Assembly: GCF_023053635.1 (NCBI RefSeq)
Contig: NC_086183.1
Span: 33,895,501-33,959,500 of the forward strand
Direction: 5' to 3'
DNA from: Elgaria multicarinata webbii
Lineage: Eukaryota; Chordata; Lepidosauria; Squamata; Anguidae
Length of the DNA: 64,000 nucleotides
The notes under the pieces were generated by a model. The model ran no database searches. It was not told the DNA's origin and saw only the letters and a list, made by a program, of their open reading frames with translations. The position numbers and the translations under genes were made by a program. Below are positions 32,015 to 41,610 of the stretch, in pieces. Within the stretch, counting starts at the first letter, position 1. Each line of letters begins with the position of its first letter.

Positions 32015-35000
32015 CTTTGAATGCCTTTCACCTCTGACAGAATGCAACTTCAGGAAAAAGTAAACATAAGCTTAGAGCAAGTTTTGTTGTTGGGGTTTTA
32101 AAGGAAGAAAGAACAAACCTGTTTTACGTTCTCAACTCCTCTGCATATGCAGAAAGCACACTATACCCTCAGGTCATTTTTTTTTAAAGTGTTGCATCCC
32201 ATCAAGGAAGGTGCTCAGGGACAGACCACCCACTCCCGGGGGCCGGAATATTCAAGAGACCCCAAGTGGCAAATCCCAACTAAGTCCAAGCTTGTAAGAA
32301 GGAGCCCAGACTTCCTGCGGTTACAAACCCTTTCACCCGCCCTTGCGCCATTTACCTTCATAGTCTTGAGGCTTGCAGGGTGCCTCAGGTGAGCACGGAG
32401 GAGCTGGCTCAGAAACATTCACCCCTGCAAAAAGGGAAGCAGAGGAGGAAGACCAATGCAAGAAAGCTGGGTTCCCGTTCACACTAATGCCACTTCTCTG
32501 ACCTAAGCCACACTTCGGTCCAGCTTCCAGTAAATTGACTGGATTAAAAATGGGATGGTGTATATTTATTACCCATCAGCAGAAGCTGCCCCTCCTACGA
32601 GGCAAACCATGGCGGCCAGGAAGTTGTTCCACCCAAAGCTCACGGAAAGGAGTTAAGAGAACAACTTACCTGTGATTTTTGCCCATTTTAATTTGTGCTT
32701 GGATTTGAGGGGCTGTTTAGATTTTTGTGGCAAAAAGGCTTAATTTTTCAGCCAGGTTCAGCTCCTGCACCTATTTCCATCGGCTGAGCCTTGGGACATG
32801 TGAAACTATCACAAAGGAGAGAGTACCTCTGGGCATATGTGGAGTGTATTTCTTTTGCCGGTGGCATCAGGTCTGGGACTGCGATTAGGAGGAAAAGGAC
32901 TGCTCTAATTTACCCGAGAAATTAGGACATTCTGGACCACCCTTCCCCAGCTTGGTGCCCTCCAGATGTTTTGGACTTCAAGTCCCATCAGCCCCAGTCA
33001 GCAGGGCCAATGTTTGGGAATGCTGGGAGTTGTGGTCCAAATCATCTGGAGGGCAGCAGGTTGGGGAATTGTGGTTTGGATTGTGTAGCAACTGAAAAGA
33101 AAAGGGACCTTAGGTTGCAATCCGACACCCACTTATCTCAGAGTAAGCCCCACTGAACTCCCGGGGACTTGCTTTTGAGTAGACACCTACAAGGTTACAC
33201 TATTAATGGCATGAGCTTCCACAGAAGGCCAAATTACTCTGTTTTGGGGCTGGGGGGGCCTTCATTCTCTCCCTGCAACAATGAAATCTAACAAGCCGTC
33301 GCCACAAGAAAGCGACGTGTTAATTAGCAGTGACGGGTGAGGCCTAGGAGGTCCGGAATTGCTTTGCAAACATGCAAGGGTTCTGATTGCCAATTAATTA
33401 TTATAATTACGGCTCGCCTCCCCCACCCCCACCCCCAGGCTGACAGCACCAACAAGGCCTGTGACAAACTGTTTGGAGCTCTGGGCTGGGAAACCAACCG
33501 CAGGTCCGGGCAATTCTCAAGTTACCGCACCGATAGGTTTGAATTGGCTGAGTCCACCCTGCCCCACCCCACCCAAAGGCCTCCATGAAGCATGATTAAA
33601 ACACCCCCGAGCTCAGCATAGCAAAGAGCTGCCTGCTATGGCCTCGTTTTTTTCAAGAAGGTAAAGCTCCAAACGACCTTTAAATATAAAGTACAAATGC
33701 ACACACATGAATGTGAGGCGCTGCAACAAGAAGTTGTAGCATGTATCCCTCCACATCCTAAGATGTGGCGCCCAGCCAACCAGAAACAGGAGTCTTCTAG
33801 TCAGGCTGGCCCTATTATAAGGCAAAATGAGGCAACGGCTTCAGGCAGCAGATTTTGGGTGTTGTCACATTACACCTAGGGTGACCCTATGAAAAGGAGG
33901 ACAGGGCTCCTGTATCTTTAACAGTTGTATTGAAAAGGGGATTTCAGCAGGTGTCATGGGTATGCCTGCAGCACCTGGTGAAATTCCCTCTTCATCACAA
34001 CATTTCAAGGTGCAGGAGCCCTGCTGCCTTTTGTATCTGGTCATTCTACAAAAGAGGGCAAGGCTCCTGTAGCTTTAACAGTTGTGATGAAGAGGGAATT
34101 TCACCCTGCTGAGATGACCCCTGCTGAAATTCCCTTTTCAATACAATGGTTAAAGATACAGAAGCCCGGTCCTCCTTTCCGTAGGGTCACTCTAATTACA
34201 CCAAACTGTTAGCTACTTAGGATTGTGTTTTCACTGCTGGGAGGGAGAGAGGTGCTTGTGGGATTTATTTATTTTTAGCTCGGGTGCTAAAATAACAACC
34301 CTGACCTCAGGGCCGGTGCTACCATTAAGGCCAACTAGGCAGCCACCTAGGGCGCAGATGTCAGAGGGGCACAGACTGCCCCCTCTCCCCACTCCTGGGG
34401 TTGGAGGTTTTGGGGGGTGGGGGCTTGGCTTGCGTGCGCCCCCGCATGGCCAGCCTTTTCCTGCAGCTGCAATCCGAGGCCCCGGGGAGGCGACGCTCAT
34501 TTCTGCTGCCCGCGGGTGTGGGTGGGATGTGTTGCTTGTTGCAAAACCCTTGGAGACGACACAGAGGAGACGGAAGAGGAGCAGGCCGGGGGACAGCCGA
34601 AGGCTCTGTGGGCCGGGGAGACGGCCCATAGTGTGGAGCAGCAGCAGCCCTGGTGAGCCGCCTTCCCCATTGGGCGCTGCAGCCGCTGGAGACCGAGCAG
34701 AGACTGTGGGACAGAGACCACCACCCCAGCCAGCCAGGGCTCGTTCGCAGCCCCTCCTCACAGGGCGCGCAGAGGCACAGGAGCAGCCGCATGGTCAGAG
34801 ACAGAAGCGGCGTGCCCGGCCTTGCTGCTGCGCCCCAAAGGAGTTCGGACGGGCTGCGGGGAACAAGTGACGCCCACGGGCTGCTCCTCAGAATAAGGGG
34901 CGCGGCTGCACCCCCAATAAGCTTTGGGACAGTGCAAGCGACACCCTCTCACACACACCACCGTGAGGTAGCTCTGCACCCACGTCCAGAGCTCGCCTTG

Positions 35001-38000
35001 CCTAGGGCGCAAAATAGTCTGGCACCGGCCCTGGGTACTAGGGCACTTCGACTTGGCAGGGTGGAGGGAGAGACGGAGAGAAGCCGTTAGCTGCTAAATG
35101 GAAGTTTTAGGAACTGAGAAAAGAGGAAAGAAAATGCTTGCTTGCTTTCCTCTCTGCTCGAAATCTTCCCCCTGTGTTTTATATAGTGCTGAAGGGCTGT
35201 GGCTTAGGGTTGATTTGATTCGATTTATTACATTTATCTACCACCCCATAGCCGGAGCTCTCTGGGCAGTTTACAAAAGTCAAAACAGTGAATATTAAAA
35301 ACAAAAAAAGTATACAAAATTTAAAACCATCAAAAACATAAACAGTATAAAAACAACGGTATCCATTTAAAAACAACAGTTCTGAGGGCTGTTAAAAAAC
35401 AAACAAACTTAGCGATTGTTAAATGCTGTTAAATGCCTGGGAGAAGAGAAAAGTCTTGACCTGGCGCCTGAAAGGTAACCATGTTGGCTACCAGCCCTGA
35501 TCCTGGGCACTTCTAGCATTACAAAGAACGGAGGAGGCAGGTTCTGGAGGAGAGAAAAGAGTGATGGGGCTCTAGGACTCCAGAAAGCGGAAATAGCACC
35601 AACGATACACAATTATATCTCTCATCTCTGGAACTCTCCCCCGATGTTCACGATCGTATCTCGGCTTGTCTTTCAGATATCTCAGCCTGGCTGCTTCATC
35701 GTCATTTGAAACTTAATATGGCAAAAACTGAACTGCTTGTTTTTCCTCCTAAACCTGCTCCTCACCTCTCATTCTCTCTTACTGTCAACGATGTCACGCT
35801 TACTCCGGTCAAGGAAGCTCGTAGTCTTGGCTTTATATTTGATTCCTCACTCTCCTTTATTCCTCATATCGAGGCAGTAGCTAAATCCTGTCGTTTCTTC
35901 CTGTATAATATTGCCAGGATTCGACCATTTTTGTCTGTCTCTTCTGCCAAGACTCTCGTTCACGCACTGGTTATCTCTCGGTTGGACTACTGTAACCTTC
36001 TTCTCTCTGGCCTTCCTTCGTCTCACATCAGTCCGCTGGTCTCTGTCCACCACTCGGCCGCTAAGATCATCTTCTTGGCCCGCCGCTCTGACCATGTCAC
36101 TCCACTTCTGAAATCTCTTCATTGGCTTCCAATTCACTCCAGAATCCAATATAAACTTCTCCTGTTGACCTTCAAAGCTTTTCACGGTCTAGCTCCTGCC
36201 TATCTCTCCTCTCTCATCTCACACTATTACCCCGCTTGTGCCTTACGCTCCTCTGATGCCATGCTTCTCGCCAGCCCAAGGACCTCCACTTCCCTTACTC
36301 GGCTTCGTCCTTTTTCTTCTGCTGTCCCTTACGCCTGGAATGCTCTTCCAGAACACTTGAGAACTACAAACTCAATCACTGCTTTTAAAACTCAGCTAAA
36401 AACTTTTCTTTTCCCTATAGCCTTCAAATATTGAGTTTGTTCTGACTCTATACTGTTAGCTTCACCCCACCCGGTGCCTATTTACACTTCCCTGTGCCTG
36501 TTTGCATTCTCTTTCCCTCCTCATTGTTTACTACAACTTTATTAGATTGTAAGCCTATGCGGCAGGGTCTTGCTATTTACTGTGTTATCTGTACAGCACC
36601 ATGTACATTGATGGTGCTATATAAATAAATAATAATAATAATAATAATGTTGGATTACAATTCCCAGTGACCTGCTGGAGGGCACCAGGTTGGGGAAGAC
36701 TGACCTAACTGGATATCTTAGCCTCTCCTCCCTCCATATACACACCTGCCTGATCACCACTCAGGTGGGTGAGGAACGGAGTCTTTGCTCTTTGTCTCTC
36801 GCCACCCCCACCCCCCCAGCACCACCACAGGATGTGCAGCAGCATTTGAGTCCTTGTGATAACATTGACTAGGCTGCACCAAGGCTCAGGAATCCCTCTT
36901 TTTAGCAAGGCTTTTAGTGTGCAACTTTAATTTGGTACTTTTAATTTATGGCAGCTCTTTGAATATTTTAAATATCCTGATTGCTGCGGTGCGGTTATTT
37001 CTGCACTCGCGTTTTAGCATTTAATGTTTATTTGCACACTTAAAGGTGTTTTAACTGTTACATTATTTATTTTTATTGTGAGCTGCCACAAACTCTGAGG
37101 AGGGAAGGTGTGGCAAGGGCATCTTAAATTTTTGATGTCATTATTTATTTATTTTTGTTTACAGTACTTTTAAGCCACCCAATAAGCGAAGATCTCTGGG
37201 CAGTGTACAGTACATTAAAAACATATAGTACAGACATTAAAACAAGAAATAAAAATAGCTCAAAATAAAAACAAGATAAAACCAGCAGCAGAGAATAAAA
37301 CAATTACAACATCATAAAACCGAATTAAAACCAGCAGCAGAATAGAGCCACCTTCCTCCAGTAGCCTTACCTGCCTTGGCTCATTTGGCAGGTGCACCTG
37401 GAGGAAGGCCTCAGAGGATGATTTAAAATAAAATAAGTAGTTTTTGAAGGCCTTGGGAAGCAGTCCTGCTCAGCTCCATCCATAATTGTTTTTCACAAAT
37501 TGGCAAAAAGATTATTCAGCAACTTTGGAGATAAATAAGAAGTGAACCATGCCTGGAATTGCTGCTAGCTACTGATTACACTGCCGTGATATCCTTTATT
37601 GTGCTGTGACTTCTTAGCCTGTGGTTTTTAGTTTTGTCAAGATTGCTTTAGGGGATGTTTTATTTTACTGTTAAGCTGCATTAGAAAAGGTCCTCGTGGA
37701 CAGAAAGACAGGATATAAACGTGTTTCAATCAAATCAATCCAATGTAGCAGAATGCATTCCAGCAGCTTGATGAACACCAGCAACTGGAAACTGGGTTAA
37801 TAACAGCCAGACTTATCAATCCCCCTTCTTCCAGGTTCCTTTGAATACTTCCAGTTAATTGGCTGGAAGGATTCTGGAGGAAGCTCCAAAAGAAAAGGAA
37901 AGGAAAGGAACCTCTCGTGCAAGCACTGAGTCATTACTGACTCTTGGAGGGACGCCAGCTTTCGCTGACGTTTTCTTGGCAGGCCTTATAGCAGGGTGGT

Positions 38001-39432
38001 TTGCTGTTGCCTTCCCCAGCCGTTATTACCTTTCCCCCAGCTAACTGGGTACTCATTTTACCGACCTCGGGAGGATGGAAGGCTGAGTCAACCCAAGCCG
38101 GCTGCCTGAAACCAGCTTCCGCTGGGATCGAACTCAGGCCGTGGGGAGAGTTTCAGCTGCAGAAACTGCTGTTTTACTGCTCTGCGCCAGCTCATTCATA
38201 TATATATAATCTCCTTTAGCCCTGTCATGAAATGGCCCACTAGCCTGGATAGTCATTTGCTGTGCAGCTGTGTCACCATGGAATGTCCATAAACATTCTA
38301 ATTGCTCAAATGTAAAGTGCCAAGAAGCCTTACCTGCCTTTGGATTACAAGTGTGCAATGGTGCCTATTATCCCAATCCATTTATTTGCAGCTTCCTAGC
38401 TGGATGTGGTGTTCAATGGTGTTCATTTGAGCTGCTTGAATATTTTTCAACATTCTGTGACATCACAGCAGTGCTGCCAATTCTCTCTCTCTTGCTCTTC
38501 CTTCCTGGCTGGGGAAGGACAAAATGGTCTTTGCAAGACGTGTGAACTGATTCACTCGCAGAGGGTTCCTCACGCCACCCCACCGGGCTTTCATTGCGCC
38601 ATTTTGGCTTTTCCACCAATGCCCCCTCCTTCTCTCTCTCTGGGCTCCATCCACCTGTTTGGAATTGGACCAAGGGCTGCAGGGTGCCCACCCAGGGTTT
38701 ACATGGCGGTTTTGCAAAAGCCAAAAATGTTAAGACATCAGTGGAACTTGAACGCCTGCATACTGCAAACATGGCTTGTTCCTTGAAAGCCGCTTCGTTT
38801 CCAAGAAATATAGGTGAGAAGAACAGTGATCTCTTTGACTAATCAACCTCTCCCAGCGAAAATGCAGAGGAAAACTAGTTCTGATAGGATGCTTTCATAG
38901 GTCTTGCTTCTAAATGTGACGCTGCAGCATGGTCGTGTCTGGCGCCGGCTCAACTTAGGAGCCAAAAGGTTTTGCTCAACCTGAGCTGCCGGACCTCACG
39001 CTGAACAGCTCTGTCCAGCCCCGCGGGAAGGAAGCTGCCGGGCGGCGGCCTCTCTCCAAAGGCTGCCGAGGGGCCGAGGACCCGCACACCGGGAGGAGGT
39101 CGGTCCGACGCAGCCCAAGGCTGCCGTCTAGGGCGCGTCGCACGGCTGGGCCGGCCTGCTTCGCGCGAGGACGCCAGCGAGGCAGGAGGAGGAGGGAAAA
39201 GCCGAGGGGGCCCCCCGCGCCCAGTACCTTCGGGGTTGGGGTTCCGCAGCAGGTTCCTCTCGAAGGGCTTGAGGGCGCCGCGGGTTCGCCAGTCCGCGTC
39301 GGGGGGGAGCGGCACCCCCCGGCGGCTCAGCCCCCACTGCGCGTCGAAGCGCTGCTGCCAGTCGGGCTGCGCCTTCGCCGGCGGCGGCGGCCGGGGCTGC
39401 TGCTTCAGCTGCTGCTGCTGCTGCCATGCCAT
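29109..39432 (-). CDS. NCCRP1: NCCRP1 (F-box-associated domain protein, FBXO50)
   Basis: Six exons read right to left: 39228-39432 (ATG at 39430-39432, A at -3 and G at +4), 32356-32424, 31760-31847, 31573-31668, 29911-30052 and 29109-29249 with TGA. The splice phases agree and the sum is 741 bases, 246 aa (human 275). The N-terminus is low complexity (MAWQQQQQLKQQPRPPPP). Then come RNLLRNPNPEGVNVSEPAPP, WCVKQQCIDLLAEGLWVELL, YENSKLANSVYELHVQLL and VSHVFQRYGPGVRYVHFLHK, ending RTRATDSSVSVQLRD. These are the F-box-associated (FBA) domain blocks of NCCRP1. The human protein is cytosolic and expressed in squamous epithelia; the fish protein was named as a cytotoxic-cell receptor. Intron 1 (6.8 kb) is full of transposons. 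Exon 1 lies in a CpG-rich stretch at about 38940-39620, the likely promoter. Confidence 0.95.
29395..29560 (+). mobile_element. tRNA-derived SINE, degenerate
   Basis: B box GAGTTCAAATCC, then CACAGACTCATTGCACAGCC and a MIR-like body CTGTAATGTGGGGACAGCAA. It lies in the last NCCRP1 intron. Confidence 0.6.
30770..31360. repeat. Foldback region rich in AACCC/GGGTT
   Basis: GTGAACCCAGCAAGTGTGGG near 30840 pairs with CCCATGCTCGCTGGGTTCAC near 30945, with inner arms AATAACCCTCACGTAA and GGGTTATGTGAGGGTT. Further right are many TGGGTT/AACCCA words. It lies in an NCCRP1 intron. It may be a DNA transposon remnant; the family is not recognised. Confidence 0.5.
31978..32013. repeat. (CA)n microsatellite
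   Basis: About 17 CA units within an NCCRP1 intron. Confidence 0.95.
32940..33073. mobile_element. Palindromic hAT-type MITE
   Basis: CTTCCCCAGCTTGGTGCCCT pairs with GGAGGGCAGCAGGTTGGGGA around CCCATCAG and TGGGAGTTG. It lies in NCCRP1 intron 1. Confidence 0.7.
33877..34194. mobile_element. hAT-type foldback MITE, 318 bp, perfect TSD
   Basis: It starts TAGGGTGACCCTATGAAAAG and ends GTAGGGTCACTCTA. Both halves carry inverted copies of TGTATCTTTAACAGTTG and TTTCAGCAGGTGTCA-like text, so the element folds on itself. ATTACACC is present on both sides (33869-33876 and 34195-34202). It lies in NCCRP1 intron 1; relatives are at 51676 and 52478. Confidence 0.85.
34305..35035. mobile_element. DNA transposon-like element with CAGGGCCGGTGC ends, GC-rich
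   Basis: The left end CAGGGCCGGTGCTACCATTA faces the right end TAGTCTGGCACCGGCCCTG; inside them CACCTAGGGCGC and TGCCTAGGGCGC also correspond. The 730-bp interior is GC- and CpG-rich. An open frame of 215 codons through it has no recognisable domain. No target duplication was found. A related end lies at 24649. It is in NCCRP1 intron 1. Confidence 0.65.
35208..35470 (-). mobile_element. L2/CR1-clade LINE 3' fragment
   Basis: ATTACATTTATCTACCACCC and AGCCGGAGCTCTCTGGGCAG, then an A-rich stretch. It is related to the LINEs at 20018 and 21755, and lies in NCCRP1 intron 1. Confidence 0.75.
35590..36645 (+). mobile_element. L2 LINE, 3' part with open RT C-terminus
   Basis: An open frame at 35706-36434 gives 242 codons of the C-terminal reverse transcriptase: LNMAKTELLVF, LGFIFDSSLSF, LDYCNLLLSGLP, LLLTFKAFHGLAPAYLSSLI, WNALPEHLR, FKTQLKTFLF. 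The tail GTACAGCACCATGTACATTG then GATGGTGCTATATAAATAAA is the L2 3' signature, followed by AAT repeats. The 5' part is missing. It lies in NCCRP1 intron 1, antisense to the gene. The uninterrupted frame suggests a recent insertion. Confidence 0.9.
37140..37440 (-). mobile_element. LINE 3' fragment
   Basis: TTTAAGCCACCCAATAAGCG and AAGATCTCTGGGCAGTGTAC, then an A-rich stretch. It is a diverged relative of the LINE at 20018. Confidence 0.7.
37857..38200 (-). mobile_element. tRNA-derived SINE, family with copy at 42518
   Basis: GTGCAAGCACTGAGTCATTA, CAGCTAACTGGGTACTCATT, TTACCGACCTCGGGAGGATG and TGGGATCGAACTCAGGCCGT. The last contains a B box on the reverse strand, so the element runs right to left with its tRNA head near 38190. 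It lies in NCCRP1 intron 1. Confidence 0.75.
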
Positions 39433-39620
39433 GATCCCAGCCGGGGCAGCAGCGACAGAGCCCGCGGGCGCCGGTGCCGAGGGCCTCCAGGAGGCCTGGG
39501 CAGGCGGCCCCGCCTTTGCAAAGCCGGGGAGGGGCAGCAGGCCGGGCTGACTCCGGAACACCCCACCCCGCCAGGAGGAGGCTCACCGAGATGCGCAAAC
39601 TTCCTCCTCGCACCGGACTT
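38940..39620 (-). promoter_or_regulatory. CpG-rich promoter region of NCCRP1
   Basis: High GC and frequent CpG around exon 1 contrast with flanking DNA. No TATA box was found. The transcription start is probably between 39433 and 39620. Confidence 0.5.
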
Positions 39621-40587
39621 ATTTCTGTCTAAACAGGTACAGGGATTGCGCCCTTAGATGGCTTCAAAAGGGGCCGAGACATAATAGCCAAGTAGAACCT
39701 CCAGCTTTGGAGGCAATCTACCTGCGAGTAGCAGCTGCTGGTAGAAGGACAGCAGCAGGGGCCTGGTGGGAGGCGGAGGGTGTTGTCCTCCTGGAGACAA
39801 CATCTTGAACTATACGGCTCTCTCCTTGATCTGCTCCAGCAGAGATCTAGTTCTTGATTAGGATAACTTTCATAGTGGAATTAAAAAGTGGGGGGGGGAT
39901 GGTGGCAGGAGCAGCTTGGGGATGAGGGAAGCTGCACCTGACAGAAGCACCTGCAGCCGTAACTCTTAAGGCTGCAAGAGCTGTCCCACCCATCTCCTGT
40001 GGATAGGAAACGGAGCGGGATATATAAACGTAATAAATAACAGCCATGAGTACAGGTTTTCTCTCCCCCACCCCAAATAAAGCCCTTTTACATTCCAGGG
40101 GAAGCAGCAGGGAGGCAGTTTACTTAGCAAACAGGTCCAGCAGGCAGTTGACACCTGGCGTGGCCACACGGACAAGACAAAAGGAAGCAGATCGAGGCAT
40201 GTGTACACCCCGCTCACCCGCCCATGGACTGGCCCCACCCTACGCAAAGTCTATTTCTTCCTCAACCACCTTAGAATGACAACCTGCCCCATATGGCTCA
40301 GGGAGGGGCAGATGGGGGGGGGTGCTTCCTTGGATTCACACACCTTCAGAACTAACCTTGAGAGGCAGGACTCTGCCAGAGGTTGCGTTTCACTTGGAGG
40401 GATGCCGGCGGGGGGGTGTGTGCGGGGGGGGGGATGAGAATGCCAACTTAACAAATACATCCATCCAAAAAAACTCATTCCACCAGAATCCAACAACTCC
40501 CCTGTTCTACCTTTAACGCCTGAAAGTTCACTTTCTCGCCACTCTAGTGGAAGTAAAAAACAGTCCTTATGTACAGAATAAGGAGTT

Positions 40588-40593
40588 TTTATT
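40588..40593 (-). terminator. Poly(A) signal of the SUSD6-like gene
   Basis: AATAAA on the reverse strand about 1 kb past the stop codon at 41611, followed by T-rich sequence (GGACTGTTTTTTACTTCC). It defines a 3' UTR of about 41610 to 40565. Confidence 0.65.
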
Positions 40594-41394
40594 GTAGCGT
40601 TAAAAAAAGACATTGAACACAAACGGCATTCAGGTATGTTAGTGAGAATCCTCACAAGCAAGACTGCTGCTGGTTGGGGTGGGGGCGAGGTCATTACCCT
40701 GGAGTTGTTGCAAGTGCTCCCCTTGCTTTTACGCTTGGCTCTCCAGCAAAACCCCAACTCAGGTCTTTACTTCCCTGCTCCTGCAAATTGATGGCTGTTA
40801 ACAAAGGGAACAGAGCTCAGGACCAGCCCCCACCCACCCACCCACTAATAAGGGTCCCCCTGCTTGGTCGGTGCAGGAGATTTATCTGTGGCGGGGCCAG
40901 CCAGCCACACACCTCCATCACCCGCCTCCCTGTCGTCATATGTACAAACCCGCCCCTCAGCTTACACGAACCACAGAAAGCACAGAGCAGAATCGGGGGG
41001 GGGGGGGGCACTTACTGAACAAAACATTTGAGAGGAATCCCACCAGTGAACCAGCACCTCCAGGTGAGATTCTAACATTCACATTTTACTCTGAAAAGAA
41101 AAACCAACCACCACCTTACAGTGGTTTCAATAGGGCAATCAAAACACTTTTTTAAAAGAGAAAAAAGAATCAAAATGTCAATTAAAAAAACAAAACAAAA
41201 CCAAATTCTTAGGAGGGAATTCCAAGCTGTCTCTTGACACAGAAATCTGACTCACTCCATAGTCGTTGTCGTCGTCGTCCCCAAATGGCATCGAGGTGGG
41301 GCACGGGCCTGAATGGCACACAGTCCCTCCTCTGCTCCCATGACAGCATTTGATCAGAAGGGGATGGAGCTCCTGCCGAAAACTGTGCATGCCA

Positions 41395-41480
41395 GCCTTC
41401 CCCAACCTGGTGCCCTCCAGAGGTGCTGGACTGCAACGCCCATCACTCCCGGCCCGTCGCAGCTCAACACATCTGGAAGG
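41395..41480. mobile_element. MITE in the SUSD6-like 3' UTR
   Basis: CAGCCTTCCCCAACCTGGTG and CAACACATCTGGAAGGCACC. The copy sits within the presumed 3' UTR of the SUSD6-like gene. Confidence 0.65.
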
Positions 41481-41610
41481 CACCCTTACAGTAGCCTTGG
41501 GGGCTTCCTGGTGACATTCCCAGCAGTTAATCCCTGCAGGGGCAGAAGTCCTTTGGAGGGGAGAACCTTCTGCCTCCAAGTCAGTCTGAGTTCGAGTCCT
41601 GCACCCAGAG

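Noticed and set aside
34223-34870. 215-codon GC-rich frame as a gene, and the CpG island around it
   Set aside because: It lies almost wholly within the TIR element at 34305-35035 and has no recognisable domain.
35706-36434. 242-codon frame as a host gene
   Set aside because: It is the reverse transcriptase end of an L2 LINE with the typical L2 tail.
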